64,000 nucleotides of DNA from Saccharophagus sp. K07 (GCF_014336955.1 NZ_QRAI01000004.1:124001-188000); one strand, 5' to 3'; positions 27,823 through 40,710 are shown, counted from the stretch's first letter. Notes: a model not told the origin generated them from the sequence alone. Numbers and translations: made by a program.

Positions 27823-28686
27823 ATGTCGCTGATTCTCGATGCGTTAAATAAGGCGGATCGCGAGCGCGAATATCGCGATACAGTGCCGGACATCAACACA
27901 GTTCACGGTGTGGCGCGCGCGAAGCAGGTGCGCCACCACTGGATTATTGCGGGATTATCCGCAGGTTTATTGGTGCTGCTGGTACTGCTCCTTGTTGTCT
28001 GGTGGCGCAGCTCGACGCCAGCGGTGGTGGAGCCTGTGGCGCAGACAAACTCCGAGATGGCACAGCCGTCTGCAGCAAGCACCCCTCCAGCAAAACCAGC
28101 CCCCCCGGTAACCGAAGTTGTGACTAAGCCTGTAACCTTTGTGGATCAGGAAGTTCAGGCCCTTTATCAACCGCAGGAAGATACCCGGGTAGTACAGGTC
28201 GTAGAGCCGAAAGTTCAGGCGGTACCTGTGCAACCGCCAGCGCCGGCAACTCCAGCGCGCCGGAATGACCTGAACGAAGAGACGATACGTGCGCTATGGG
28301 AAGAGACCAAACGGGAATTCGGCGAGCCGGTACCGCTACCGCTGATACCGCAGCCGCAACCTGTTGCGGTAAAAGCCGAACCCGCCAGGACAAAAACCAA
28401 CGAATTGCCTGCCGATATACTGCCGGAAGAGACTCTCGCCGGGCATCCCACGGTGCCTTTTCTGCACGAATTGCCGGTGACCACACAAAACAAAATTCCT
28501 ACTTTGATGTACGCCAAGCATCAGTACGACAACGGCATTGTGGTGCTCAACAAAGAGGAATTGCAGGTGGGAATGGCGACTCGCGAAGGAGTATTGCTGG
28601 AGCGGATTTTGGCCGATGGCGTGCTACTGTCCTATAACGGCACTCCATTTAAATTGGGATCGCTCAGCAGTTGGGTGAATTATTGA
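27823..28686 (+). CDS. gspB: Type II secretion assembly protein GspB/ExeB
   Basis: The 287-residue protein has a short cytoplasmic N-terminus with the MSLILDALNKADRER start typical of the family. One transmembrane helix (40-60) and a proline-rich periplasmic linker (about 65-240) follow. The C-terminal domain of about 60 residues (IPTLMYAKHQYD...VLLERILADGVLLSYNG) is the GspB/PulB-like domain that contacts the secretin. It is in an operon with gspA. Its 3' end overlaps the end of the opposite-strand waaA by 23 bases. Confidence 0.9.
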   Translation: MSLILDALNKADREREYRDTVPDINTVHGVARAKQVRHHWIIAGLSAGLLVLLVLLLVVWWRSSTPAVVEPVAQTNSEMAQPSAASTPPAKPAPPVTEVVTKPVTFVDQEVQALYQPQEDTRVVQVVEPKVQAVPVQPPAPATPARRNDLNEETIRALWEETKREFGEPVPLPLIPQPQPVAVKAEPARTKTNELPADILPEETLAGHPTVPFLHELPVTTQNKIPTLMYAKHQYDNGIVVLNKEELQVGMATREGVLLERILADGVLLSYNGTPFKLGSLSSWVNY

Positions 28687-29950
28687 TTGGGTGAGGTAGA
28701 TAGGGGTCGACCACTTCCATTAAGCGATCCACTGCCCCGCGGTTCTGCTCAGTAAATTCCAACGCTTTGGCGCCGACCCGCAAGCGTTCCTCTGGGCGCT
28801 CGAACCAGCTGTCCAACTGTCGGGCGAGCGTCGCTGCATCGTGCACTGTCTTCATCCCTCCGCATTGCTCCAGCCGCTTGCTGATGTCGGCAAAATTGAA
28901 GGTGTGCGGCCCGCACAGAATTGGCAGACCCCAACAGGCCGGTTCAATGATGTTGTGACCGCCGCGTTCGATCAGGCTGCCGCCGACAAACGCCACATCC
29001 GCGCAGCCGTACAGCAGTATCATCTCCCCCATTGTGTCTCCCACAATCACTTCTGTGTGCTCCGGACAGGTTCCGCTGCTGCGGCGGCAGGTATTGAACC
29101 GGGCGGAACTCAGGGAATAAACCGTATCGAAGCGCTCGGGATGGCGCGGCACCAGGATCAAAAGTGCTGTTTGCTGGCGTCGCAATAGATTGGCAAAGGC
29201 ATCCAGCACTATCTCATCTTCCCCTTCATGAGTGCTGGCGGCGATCACGACTGGCCGGTCCGCGCCGTAGGTCTGTCTTAGAGCAGTAGCGGCGGCTCTG
29301 ATTTCAGGGGACAAGGTGATATCAAATTTCACACTGCCGATTACCCTGAGCTTGTTGGCTGCCAAGCCGAGGTCGAGAAAGCGCTGGCCATCCTCAGCAT
29401 TTTGCACGGCGACGTGACTCAGGCATTCCAGTAACGCCCGTGTCGTTTTTGCAAAACGGGCATAGCGCTTGGCGGAGCGCTCGGACAAGCGGGCGTTGGC
29501 CAGAATGATCGGCAGCTGCTGCCGGGCGCATTCATGCAGCATATTGGGCCAAAGCTCGGTTTCCATAATGATGGACAGAATCGGCCGGGTTCGGCGCAGG
29601 AAGGCGGCAACAGTCCAGGGCAGGTCGTAAGGGGCGTATACGTGCAGAACCTGCTTGCCGAAGGTATTGGTTACGCGAGTGGAACCTGTGGGGGTCATGG
29701 TAGTGACCATAACCGACACACCTCCGTGGTCCAACAGGCGGCGAATAATCGGTGTTGCTGCTACCACTTCTCCTACCGAAACCGCGTGCACCCAAACCAC
29801 CGGTCGTTGTTGCGGCGTCTCTGTATAGATGCCAAACCGCTCGGGCCAGCGGATTTTGTAACCGGGGACTTTTTTATCTTTGATCCACAGCCGGTAGAAC
29901 ACTACCGGCAGGGCGATGATAAAGATCAGTGTATAGAGAAAGCGCAGCAT
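28664..29950 (-). CDS. waaA: Kdo transferase
   Basis: WaaA (KdtA) adds Kdo residues to lipid IVA on the inner face of the inner membrane, an essential step of LPS core assembly. The 428-residue protein has the N-terminal membrane anchor (4-22). Catalytic glutamate 61 lies in HAVSVGE, followed by METELWPN and the GT-B C-terminal domain with GGSLIERGGHNIIEP. It lies 16 bases after msbA on the same strand, so LPS synthesis and export are in one transcript. Whether it adds one or two Kdo units cannot be told. Confidence 0.95.
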   Translation of the reverse strand: MLRFLYTLIFIIALPVVFYRLWIKDKKVPGYKIRWPERFGIYTETPQQRPVVWVHAVSVGEVVAATPIIRRLLDHGGVSVMVTTMTPTGSTRVTNTFGKQVLHVYAPYDLPWTVAAFLRRTRPILSIIMETELWPNMLHECARQQLPIILANARLSERSAKRYARFAKTTRALLECLSHVAVQNAEDGQRFLDLGLAANKLRVIGSVKFDITLSPEIRAAATALRQTYGADRPVVIAASTHEGEDEIVLDAFANLLRRQQTALLILVPRHPERFDTVYSLSSARFNTCRRSSGTCPEHTEVIVGDTMGEMILLYGCADVAFVGGSLIERGGHNIIEPACWGLPILCGPHTFNFADISKRLEQCGGMKTVHDAATLARQLDSWFERPEERLRVGAKALEFTEQNRGAVDRLMEVVDPYLPHPINNSPNC

Positions 29951-29966
29951 AGAGGCGCCTGTCCAA

Positions 29967-31697
29967 TCAATCGGCGGATTCGTTGAATTGGGCGGCGTAG
30001 AGGCTGGCGTAGTAGCCGTTGCGAGCCAAAAGCTCGGCGTGCCGCCCCACTTCGACCACCCTTCCCTGATCCATCGCCACTATGACATCGGCGTTCTCAA
30101 TGGTCGACAGGCGGTGCGCGATAACCAAGGTTGTCCGACCTTTCTGCAGCACTTCCAGCGCTGCTTGAATGGCTTTCTCTGATTCGTTGTCGAGTGCAGA
30201 AGTGGCCTCATCCAATATTAGGATCGGGGCGTTTTTATAGAGGGCCCGCGCGACCGCGATGCGCTGGCGCTGACCGCCAGACAAGCGCGCGCCTTGCTCG
30301 CCAACCAAAGTATCGAATCCTTGTGGCATGGCCTCGATAAATTCCAGAGCGTTGGCGTGCCGTGCAGCTTCGGTCACGCGGGCAAGATCCGGCTCGTCTT
30401 CGCCATAGGCGATATTGCGGGCAACTGTGTCGTTAAACAAAATCGTCTGCTGGTTCACCAGTGCTATTTGCCGGCGCAGGCTGTTAAGCGTTACCGAGCG
30501 AATATCCTGGTCATCAATCAAAATCGCTCCACTGGTGGGATCGTATAGGCGCAGCAACAAGTTGGTGATGGTGGTTTTGCCACTGCCGGATCGACCCACC
30601 AGCGCTACCGTGGTCCCGGGCTCAATGGTCAGATTGATATCGCGCAGGGCCTGCACGTCTTTGCCATAGGTAAAGCTCAGGTTGCGTAATTCGATCCGCC
30701 CTTTGCTCACCTGCAGTGGCTGAGTGCCGGTGTCGGGCTCCGGCTCCATATCGATTACTTCGAAGATGGTTTCCGCCGCCGCTAAACCCCTTTGGATGAT
30801 TTCGTTGACCGCGGTCAGCTGGCGTAGCGGTTTGGTGATCATGGCAGAAGCGCCCAGATAGGCAATTGCGGAGCCGACGTTATCGTCCCACATGAGCAAT
30901 ACGAGAAACAGAATCACCGCGAGTGCTATAGCCACTACGATCTGAAACACTGGCCCCTGCAACGCCGCCACCCGTTCGTACTTGATGGACAGCCGGGTGT
31001 TTTCATCAGTGTTGTCATTGAAGCGGCGGATTTCATATTTCTGGCCGACGAAACTGCGCACCAGTCGGAACCCCTGCAGCGCCTCGTTGGCGATATGGGT
31101 AACGCCGCCCATGGTGGTCTGCATGCGCCGGCTGATACGGCGGAAATAGCGGCTGGCGATACTAACCAGAACCGCAAGAATCGGCGCGGTGATCAGGAAG
31201 CACAGGGTGAGCTGCCAGTTGTGATAGAGCATCAGGCCGAGTAGCGCTATAACCGTCAGGCCATCGCGCAACACCGTTTTCACCGCGTTGGTGACCGAAC
31301 CTGTGACCTGGGTGATGTTGTACACCAGCAGGGACACGAGTTCACCGCTGTTGTGCTGGTCGTAATAGGTGGTGGGCAGATAGACGAGTTTGGCGAACAG
31401 CTCTTTGCGCAGGTCCGCCACCACATTCACGCCCACTCGCGCGATAAAAAAGTTGCCGAGATAACCGCCGAGGCCGTGCAACACCCGCAGCACCACCACG
31501 GCGATGGGCACCACCAACATGTATTGCGCGTCGCGTTTCTCCAGGCCGGTGATGAAGTACTCCATCATCTGCGCCATGGCGGCTTCCATAGCGGAGAACA
31601 AGACAAAGCCGAACAAGCTGATGGCGACAAACCAGCGATAGCGAAAAGCGTAGGTCAACAGGCGTTTATAGAGCTGAGCGCTGTTATAGGCAGACAT
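29967..31697 (-). CDS. msbA: Lipid A export ATP-binding/permease MsbA
   Basis: MsbA flips lipid A-core across the inner membrane. Six transmembrane helices fill the first 310 residues. The ATPase domain has Walker A GRSGSGKT (368-375), signature LSGGQ (472-476) and Walker B ILILDE (492-497). At 576 residues it is close to E. coli MsbA (582). I use the ATG at 31697 (MSAYNSAQLYKRLL); the frame extends 18 codons further with a non-conserved stretch. waaA follows directly. Confidence 0.93.
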   Translation of the reverse strand: MSAYNSAQLYKRLLTYAFRYRWFVAISLFGFVLFSAMEAAMAQMMEYFITGLEKRDAQYMLVVPIAVVVLRVLHGLGGYLGNFFIARVGVNVVADLRKELFAKLVYLPTTYYDQHNSGELVSLLVYNITQVTGSVTNAVKTVLRDGLTVIALLGLMLYHNWQLTLCFLITAPILAVLVSIASRYFRRISRRMQTTMGGVTHIANEALQGFRLVRSFVGQKYEIRRFNDNTDENTRLSIKYERVAALQGPVFQIVVAIALAVILFLVLLMWDDNVGSAIAYLGASAMITKPLRQLTAVNEIIQRGLAAAETIFEVIDMEPEPDTGTQPLQVSKGRIELRNLSFTYGKDVQALRDINLTIEPGTTVALVGRSGSGKTTITNLLLRLYDPTSGAILIDDQDIRSVTLNSLRRQIALVNQQTILFNDTVARNIAYGEDEPDLARVTEAARHANALEFIEAMPQGFDTLVGEQGARLSGGQRQRIAVARALYKNAPILILDEATSALDNESEKAIQAALEVLQKGRTTLVIAHRLSTIENADVIVAMDQGRVVEVGRHAELLARNGYYASLYAAQFNESAD

Positions 31698-31750
31698 GAT
31701 GACGGCGTTCCGGCATGGTGGTTGGATTAGCGGCTGGAACAGATAAGACA

Positions 31751-31773
31751 ACGGGGATGATCATCATCCCCGT
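31751..31773 (-). terminator. Hairpin after ilvE
   Basis: ACGGGGATGA and TCATCCCCGT form a perfect 10-pair stem with a three-base loop, 25 bases after the ilvE stop. The following T-run is weak, but position and stem strength suggest a terminator separating ilvE from msbA. Confidence 0.6.
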
Positions 31774-31797
31774 GATGCTGGCCTGCTGCGATGTGGC

Positions 31798-32724
31798 TTA
31801 TTTGACGGGTGTTAGCCATTCCTGATGCTGGTCGAGTTTGCCTTTCACTGCGTCGAAATACAGGCTTTGCAACTTGGAGGTAACCGGGCCGCGCTGACCC
31901 GCGCCTATGACTCGGCCGTCGAGCATGCGGATCGGCAGAACTTCTGCTGCAGTTCCGGTAAAGAAGGCTTCATCCGCGATATACACCTCATCGCGAGTAA
32001 TGCGTTTTTCGCGCACTGTGTAACCCGCTTCAGATGCCAGTTGGAAAATGGTGCGGCGGGTGATGCCGTCCAGGCAGGACGTCAGTTCAGGTGTGTAGAG
32101 CACGCCGTCGCGGACGATGAAGATGTTCTCGCCGCTGCCTTCCGCCACATAGCCTTCGCTGTCCAGCAACAAGGCTTCTTCACAGCCGCAATCCAGGGCT
32201 TCGCGCAGCGCCAGCATCGAGTTGATGTAATGGCCGTTGGCTTTGGCCTTACACATGGCGATGTTGACGTGGTGGCGGGTGTAGCTGGAAGTGCGGACTT
32301 TGATGCCCTGCTGTTTGGCTTCTGGCGACATGTAAGAAGGCCAGTTCCAGGCGGCGACAATCACGTGGGTCTTCAGGTTGTCAGCGCGCAGTCCCATACC
32401 TTCGGCGCCGTAAAACGCCATGGGGCGCAGGTAGGCTTCGTCGAGGCCGTTTTCGCGCACTACTTGGCGATGGGCTTCGTTGATCTGCTCTTTCGACCAG
32501 GGCATCTTCATGCCCATGATGTGCGCGGAATTGAACAGGCGGTCGGTGTGCTCTTTCAGACGGAAGATGCAGCTGCCCTTATCGCCGGCGTGATAGGCGC
32601 GCACGCCTTCGAATACGCCCATTCCGTAGTGCAGTGTGTGGGTCAAAACATGAACGCGGGCGTCACGCCAGGGAACCAGTTCGCCGTCGAACCAGATGAC
32701 GCCGTCTCTATCGGCAAATGACAT
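31798..32724 (-). CDS. ilvE: Branched-chain amino acid aminotransferase
   Basis: IlvE transfers the amino group between glutamate and the keto acids of leucine, isoleucine and valine, using PLP. The 308-residue fold-type IV protein has HYGMGVFEG (32-40), the PLP lysine at about K161 (KAKANGHYIN), EGSGENIFIV and ITRDEVY/FFTGTAAEV near the end. GGAG seven bases upstream supports the ATG at 32724. It lies 26 bases after glnE, linking amino-acid synthesis with nitrogen control in one transcript. Confidence 0.95.
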   Translation of the reverse strand: MSFADRDGVIWFDGELVPWRDARVHVLTHTLHYGMGVFEGVRAYHAGDKGSCIFRLKEHTDRLFNSAHIMGMKMPWSKEQINEAHRQVVRENGLDEAYLRPMAFYGAEGMGLRADNLKTHVIVAAWNWPSYMSPEAKQQGIKVRTSSYTRHHVNIAMCKAKANGHYINSMLALREALDCGCEEALLLDSEGYVAEGSGENIFIVRDGVLYTPELTSCLDGITRRTIFQLASEAGYTVREKRITRDEVYIADEAFFTGTAAEVLPIRMLDGRVIGAGQRGPVTSKLQSLYFDAVKGKLDQHQEWLTPVK

Positions 32725-32750
32725 AGGATTCTCCAATAACGGGTTTAAAA

Positions 32751-35699
32751 CTAAGTGTCTTTTTCAAGTGTTGCATCGGAATCCAAAAGACGCCGCCAGA
32801 CTTGGGTCACAATCCGACGCTCAGATTCCACTTGATCACCCGCTACGATTCCTGGCTGCTGTTGTAACGCCAGGCGGTGACCGAGGGACCGGAAGGCTTT
32901 GTAGGCTTCGATTAACTGGTTGACCTCTTGGGCACTTAACTGGCCGGACGTTCCGAGGCAAGTAAGGATTCGGATATTGTCGGTGAACTCAAATAATGAT
33001 GGGTCACTGTGCGCCCAGGCCAGAACCGCGTATTGAACCATAAATTCAATATCGACGATACCACCGGCATCTTGTTTGAGGTTAAACAGCCCTTCCGCTT
33101 GCTGCTGTTTATTGCTGCCGAGTTGATTGCGCATTTTCTGGCGCATATCGGCAACCTCGCGTTTGAGCTTGGTCAGGTCGCGCTTCTGACTGAGCACCCG
33201 GCCGCGCAGCTCGGTGAAACGCTGCATCAGTTCCGGGCGCCCGGTGATGGCGCGGGCGCGCACCAGAGCCTGGTGTTCCCAGGTCCAGGCGGATTCGAAT
33301 TGGTATTTTTCAAAGGCGTTGAAGCTGGATACCAGCAAGCCGGAGTTGCCGGACGGGCGCAGGCGCATATCCACTTCGTAGAGTTTGCCCGACGGCGTCT
33401 GGGTGTTGAGGATGTGAATGATCTTCTGCCCCATGCGCGCGTAGAACATGGTGTTGTCGATACTGCGCTGGCTGTCCGATTGCGTCACTGTGCTGCCCAT
33501 AGGATCGGCGCCGTGGATAAACACCAGGTCCAGGTCGGAGCCGTGGGCGAGCTCAATACCGCCCAGTTTGCCGTAGCCGATAATAGCGAAATTGGGGACT
33601 TCGCTTACGTCGCCATCCGGATAACCGTGGCGGCGGACCATTTGTTGCCAGGTCAGCTGCAGCACATAGCCGAGAATCACTTCCGCCAGCTCGGTCAGAT
33701 AATCGCTCACCCGCATCAAGGGCAATTTGCCGGTCACTTCGCACGCCGCCACCCGCAGAGCATGGGCGGAACGGAAATAGCGCAGCGCTTCCATCTGCTG
33801 TTCCAGATCCTCCGGGTCAATGCGCAACAGCTCCTGGCGCAAGTCCTGGGCGAGTTCTTCCAGCGGCGGCACGCTGTACAGGGTGGTGGGATTCAACAGC
33901 TCGTCCAACAGCGCCGGATGGTGGGCGAGTTGGGCGGCGATCCAGGGGCTGGCTTCGATCAGCACTACCAGTTGATTGAGCGCTTCTGGGTTTTCCGTCA
34001 GCAGCAAAACGTAAGCGCTGCGGCGCGCGGTGGCGGTCAGCAAGGGGATCACCCGGGCGAGGGTTTCGCACGGGTCGGCAGTGGTGGCCAAGCGCTGCAA
34101 TAGGCGCGGCATGAATTCGTCGAAGCGCTCGCGGCTGAGGGCCGCCATGGACATGACCGCCGGCGAGGCCAGCAGCTCTTCACGCAGCAACAGCAGCGCG
34201 CGTTCGGGGTTGGGAAAGCCTAACCTAGTCAGTAATGCTGCGGCATCGGTACCCGGGTGGGTCAGTTGGTGCCAGAACAGACGCCAGTCGGCGAGTTCCT
34301 GCTGATCGGCATCGTTTTTCTGTTCGTCCGGTGTGGCTATAACTGCGCTGAACTGTTGGTGGACAAAATCGCGGTACTGGTTGAGTTGAGCGTAAAACGC
34401 GTCCCAGCTAGCAAAGCCCATCACATAAGCGATGCGACGACAGGATATATCGTCTTTCGGCAATTCCTGGGTTTGTTTGTCGTCGTATCCTTGAATGGCG
34501 TGTTCCACATCGCGCAAGAAACAATAGGCTTCACACAGGCGCTGGTCGACGTCCGGCGGTAGACATTGCAGGCGCTGCAGCATGGGCAGAACCTGCAGAA
34601 CCCGCCGCTCCTGCAACTCTATATCGCGGCCGCCGCGGATGATCTGGAACGCCTGGGCGATAAATTCCACTTCGCGAATACCGCCGCGCCCGACCTTGAC
34701 ATTGTCGATCGCGCGCCGGCGTGAGACTTCCCGATTGATCAGCTGTTTGAGATTGCGCAGAGCATCGATCGCCGAGAAATCCACGTATTTGCGATAGGTG
34801 AAGCTGCGCAGCAGCGCCATCAGCTCCTGCTCATGGGTGGCGTTGCCGTTGCTGGCCACCACTCGCGCTTTGATCATGGCAAAACGCTCCCACTCGCGCC
34901 CCTGGGTCTGGTAATAGCGCTCGAGAGAATCGAAGCTGCTGACCAATGTGCCACTCTGGCCGTAAGGGCGCAGACGCATATCGACGCGGAACACGAAACC
35001 TTCGGGGGTGACTTGATCGAGGGATTTGATCAGACGCTGCCCCAGGCGGGTGAAAAATTCCTGGTTGCTATAGGAACGCGCTGCGCCAGTGGTTTCGCCG
35101 TTTTCCGGGAAGGCAAAAATCAGGTCGATATCGGAAGAGAGGTTCAGCTCCCAGGCGCCTAGTTTGCCCATGCCGATAATCAGCAGCGGCTGGCGTTCGC
35201 CTTTTTTATTGACCGGCTCGCCCATCTCCCGGCACAAGCGCTCGTAGTGGTAGTCGAGCGCGGTTTGTATGGCCAACTCCGCCAAGGTGGTCAGTTCGAT
35301 CACTGTGCGGCGGGTGTCGGCCAGGCGGTTGAAGTCGCGCCAGATCAAACGCGTCATATGGCGATTGCGCCACAGACGCAGGCCACGCTCCCACTCTTCC
35401 GTCGACAGATCTTTGTCCGGCAGCCCTTGCTTAAAGTCGGCTACGCCGAATTCGCCCAGATTCTCCAGTACATACAGCAACCAGTCCGGGTGATCGCACA
35501 ATTGGGTTGCGGTAAATGCACTGCCGATCAGCACTTTATGCCACTGCTGCAGGCGATCACCTTGTAGAAGATGCGTCAGCGTCGTGCGTTGTTCGGGAGT
35601 GGTGTTCTGGAAGAGGCGTTCTTGCAAATGCGAAAGGCGGGAGAGACTGACCAGATCTGTGCTGACCGCAAAACAAGGGTCGAGCGAGGAAGGTGTCAT
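32751..35699 (-). CDS. glnE: Glutamine synthetase adenylyltransferase/deadenylylase
   Basis: GlnE attaches and removes AMP on glutamine synthetase in response to PII. It is one 982-residue chain with two nucleotidyltransferase domains. Each shows the duplicated active-site motif: MGKLGAWELNLSSDIDLIF in the N-terminal deadenylylase and YGKLGGIELAHGSDLDLVF in the C-terminal adenylylase, each followed by a GlnD/GlnE-type helical region. Length and order are normal (E. coli 946). ilvE follows on the same strand. Confidence 0.97.
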   Translation of the reverse strand: MTPSSLDPCFAVSTDLVSLSRLSHLQERLFQNTTPEQRTTLTHLLQGDRLQQWHKVLIGSAFTATQLCDHPDWLLYVLENLGEFGVADFKQGLPDKDLSTEEWERGLRLWRNRHMTRLIWRDFNRLADTRRTVIELTTLAELAIQTALDYHYERLCREMGEPVNKKGERQPLLIIGMGKLGAWELNLSSDIDLIFAFPENGETTGAARSYSNQEFFTRLGQRLIKSLDQVTPEGFVFRVDMRLRPYGQSGTLVSSFDSLERYYQTQGREWERFAMIKARVVASNGNATHEQELMALLRSFTYRKYVDFSAIDALRNLKQLINREVSRRRAIDNVKVGRGGIREVEFIAQAFQIIRGGRDIELQERRVLQVLPMLQRLQCLPPDVDQRLCEAYCFLRDVEHAIQGYDDKQTQELPKDDISCRRIAYVMGFASWDAFYAQLNQYRDFVHQQFSAVIATPDEQKNDADQQELADWRLFWHQLTHPGTDAAALLTRLGFPNPERALLLLREELLASPAVMSMAALSRERFDEFMPRLLQRLATTADPCETLARVIPLLTATARRSAYVLLLTENPEALNQLVVLIEASPWIAAQLAHHPALLDELLNPTTLYSVPPLEELAQDLRQELLRIDPEDLEQQMEALRYFRSAHALRVAACEVTGKLPLMRVSDYLTELAEVILGYVLQLTWQQMVRRHGYPDGDVSEVPNFAIIGYGKLGGIELAHGSDLDLVFIHGADPMGSTVTQSDSQRSIDNTMFYARMGQKIIHILNTQTPSGKLYEVDMRLRPSGNSGLLVSSFNAFEKYQFESAWTWEHQALVRARAITGRPELMQRFTELRGRVLSQKRDLTKLKREVADMRQKMRNQLGSNKQQQAEGLFNLKQDAGGIVDIEFMVQYAVLAWAHSDPSLFEFTDNIRILTCLGTSGQLSAQEVNQLIEAYKAFRSLGHRLALQQQPGIVAGDQVESERRIVTQVWRRLLDSDATLEKDT

Positions 35700-35760
35700 G
35701 GGAGAAGCTCGCTTTCCAGGTCGGATAGAAAGAAAAAGTGGTACAGCAGTATAGATAGTA

Positions 35761-35787
35761 AGTCGGGGACAGAAATCCCCGACTTTT
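35761..35787 (-). terminator. Hairpin after tolC
   Basis: AGTCGGGGA (35761-35769) and TCCCCGACT (35776-35784) form a 9-pair stem just after the tolC stop, with AT-rich flanks on both sides. Likely the terminator of the tolC transcript, placed ahead of glnE. Confidence 0.65.
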
Positions 35788-35791
35788 GAGA

Positions 35792-37150
35792 TTAGGGTGT
35801 GTAATTAACGGTGCGGGATTTATCCAACCACTGATCCAGCTCGCTGACATCCGCAGCAACCAGAACGCCAGCGGCCTGTTTCAATTGCAGAGTCGCCAGA
35901 ACGTAGCTGTAGAGTGCGTTGTAGTAGTCGCGCTGAGCGATGTAGAGGTTGCGCTGGGCGTTCAATACGTCGACCAGATCGCGCGTCCCTACTTCATAAC
36001 CTGCTTGAGTTGCTTCCAAAGCGCTGCGGCTGGAGGTGATTGCCTGCAGACGTGCTTTTACGGTCGCGGCAGTGGTCAATACATCCAGGTGACGTGAACG
36101 GGTGTTTTGCACGGTGTCGCGCTGGGTTTGCAGATAGGTTTCGCGCGCCTGGACATACTGCGCAGCTGCCTGGCGTCGGCTTGCGGAAATACCGCCACCG
36201 GAAAACAGCGGGACGGACAAGTCGAGACGAACGGTGGCGGCGTTCTGATCTTCAATGGAGATATCTTCCAACTCTTGTTCGGAATGGCCGTAGGTCAAAG
36301 ATCCGGTCAAAGTCGGCAAGTGCGCGCTTTTGGCAGCTTTGGCACTGGCTTCCGCAGATTGGGCGGCAAACCAGGCAGCTTTGAGGGAAGCGTTATTATC
36401 CAGCGCCAATTTGACCCACTCGTCGCGGTTCAGAGGTTCCGGAGGAGTCACCGGAAACTGTTCGGACAGAGGTGACAAACCGCTATAGCTCTGGCCTGTT
36501 AGAACTTCCAAGGCTTCGAAGGCGATACCGAGGCTACCTTCCGCAACCAGGCGGTTGGCGGTGGCGGAGTCATACGCAGCTTGGGCTTCGTGCACTTCGG
36601 TAATCGCGGTCAGACCCACGGCAAAGCGCTGTTTGGTTTGCTCCAGCTGATGCGCCAACGCGTCTTGTTCGGCTTTCGCGGTGGCCAGATTGTCTACCGC
36701 CTGGAGAGCTGCGAAATACGCATTGGCAGTGCGCAGAATCAGATCTTCCTGGGCCAATACAAATTGCGCTTCCGCGGTGTCTGCCAGTGCTTTGCCGCGC
36801 GAATAGTTGTACCAAGTGCTCAGGTCGATAATGGATTGCCGCAGCGATGCTCCGTAGCCTGTGCTTTCCAAATCATATTTACCGGCTGGGCGAGTTTGTG
36901 TCGCTACCTCTGTGTCCAACCGAGTTTTGCTCCAATCGGCTGTTCCAGCGATTTGTGGCAGCAGTCCCGCACGAGTAATGCCTCGGTTCTCGACTCCCGC
37001 GTCTCGCTGTGCCTGAGCCGCTTTAAAACGGTGGTCGTTGGCCAGTGCCTGGGCGTAGATATCTTGGAGAGTTTCTGCCTGAGAAGTTTGTGTGAGCAAA
37101 ACAAGCGCACAGCAAACCGAACTCAAGCCTGAAGCGATACGTGTTTTCAT
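35792..37150 (-). CDS. tolC: Outer-membrane efflux channel TolC
   Basis: TolC forms the trimeric outer-membrane duct for multidrug efflux pumps and type I secretion. A signal peptide (residues 1-25, ending LLTQTSQA) precedes two structural repeats of the OEP family. The first holds ANDHRFKAAQAQRD and the equatorial loops, the second AQYVQARETYLQTQRDTVQN and GTRDLVDVLNAQRNLY. Length 452 fits. It is close to nudF-yqiB-cpdA-parE as in E. coli and Pseudomonas, though divergent and separated by thiDC here. Confidence 0.93.
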   Translation of the reverse strand: MKTRIASGLSSVCCALVLLTQTSQAETLQDIYAQALANDHRFKAAQAQRDAGVENRGITRAGLLPQIAGTADWSKTRLDTEVATQTRPAGKYDLESTGYGASLRQSIIDLSTWYNYSRGKALADTAEAQFVLAQEDLILRTANAYFAALQAVDNLATAKAEQDALAHQLEQTKQRFAVGLTAITEVHEAQAAYDSATANRLVAEGSLGIAFEALEVLTGQSYSGLSPLSEQFPVTPPEPLNRDEWVKLALDNNASLKAAWFAAQSAEASAKAAKSAHLPTLTGSLTYGHSEQELEDISIEDQNAATVRLDLSVPLFSGGGISASRRQAAAQYVQARETYLQTQRDTVQNTRSRHLDVLTTAATVKARLQAITSSRSALEATQAGYEVGTRDLVDVLNAQRNLYIAQRDYYNALYSYVLATLQLKQAAGVLVAADVSELDQWLDKSRTVNYTP

Positions 37151-37271
37151 GAGGGTCCTTTAAGTCGTGTCGGTCAAAGTTTGGTATCGATCAATCGGGA
37201 CGTGGCGAGTGTAACCACGGATCGTGAGTTATGCATGTGAATTTCTGTTAAGCGGGCCGTTGCGTCAGGCT

Positions 37272-37535
37272 TCAAGTGTAGACATCAATCAAATGAAAGC
37301 CCCCGTCATAATGAGCAATGTCCAAATAAGTGCGGGACGCTAAATCCCGTTTTAAATACCCATCCTGGTTTTTCAGCTCGCGCAACGCGGCAACATAGTC
37401 CTCGGTTTTTGTCCGGTTTGAGACCGATTCCGTTCGCGATCCCGCCGCCACTGACTCGTTGGTACGCTGCTCACCCGCCAATGGATTGGTTGGGCCAAGG
37501 GGGTAAACAAAGCCAGGATTTAAATTAACGGACAT
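37272..37535 (-). CDS. Unknown 87-residue cytoplasmic protein
   Basis: The protein starts at ATG 37535 with GGAG about 10 bases upstream. It has a proline/glycine-rich N-terminus (NPGFVYPLGPTNP), a serine/threonine-rich middle and a C-terminal helix-strand segment (YVAALRELKNQDGYLKRDL, FHLIDVYT). No signal or membrane segment. I do not recognise the family. It lies upstream of tolC on the same strand, 120 bases away, and is divergent from the thiamine riboswitch, so its transcription partners are unclear. Confidence 0.6.
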   Translation of the reverse strand: MSVNLNPGFVYPLGPTNPLAGEQRTNESVAAGSRTESVSNRTKTEDYVAALRELKNQDGYLKRDLASRTYLDIAHYDGGFHLIDVYT

Positions 37536-37736
37536 GGACGCAACTCCGGGCGATTCTCAAACACTGCCCGTTGTGATGGGGTGCGCTCGCGGACGGCTGA
37601 GATTGACAGCAATTATAGGCACAAGTTGCAAAGCGGAAAACGACCAGTCGGTCTTCGTTGGCAGATTAATTCCGACAAAGTGACCGATTGTGGAAAGACG
37701 AACTCGAAAAGGTGGTCATGCTTGGGTAGACTGTGC

Positions 37737-37836
37737 GCTCGTCTTGTCGGGGTGCTGGGTAGCAAAGGTGAAAACGCTGCTCGGCTGAGAAACACCCGCT
37801 GACCTGATCCGGTTAGTACCGGCGGAGGGAACGAGC
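37737..37836 (+). promoter_or_regulatory. TPP riboswitch (THI element)
   Basis: The core is unmistakable: GGCTGAGA at 37782-37789, then ACCCGCTGACCTGATCCGG, GTTAGTACCGGCGGAGGGA (ending 37830). The outer helix P1 is GCTCGT (37737-37742) with ACGAGC (37831-37836). It senses thiamine pyrophosphate and represses the downstream genes thiD and thiC. The thiD start is about 90 bases after P1, room for a terminator or ribosome-site sequestering expression platform. Confidence 0.96.
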
Positions 37837-37925
37837 GAAATTAAATGCCTGTCTTTTTGCATTTCTTATCCCTCCCTTGCCCGCGTCTAACTTTCCCTGA
37901 ATTTTTATTAGAGATGTGAGTTGTC

Positions 37926-40687
<2,762 letters not shown>

Positions 40688-40710
40688 AAGTTGAGAGACG
40701 AGGACAGGTT

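Noticed and set aside
33009-34103. A 364-codon frame opposite glnE
   Set aside because: Antisense shadow of glnE; no independent evidence.
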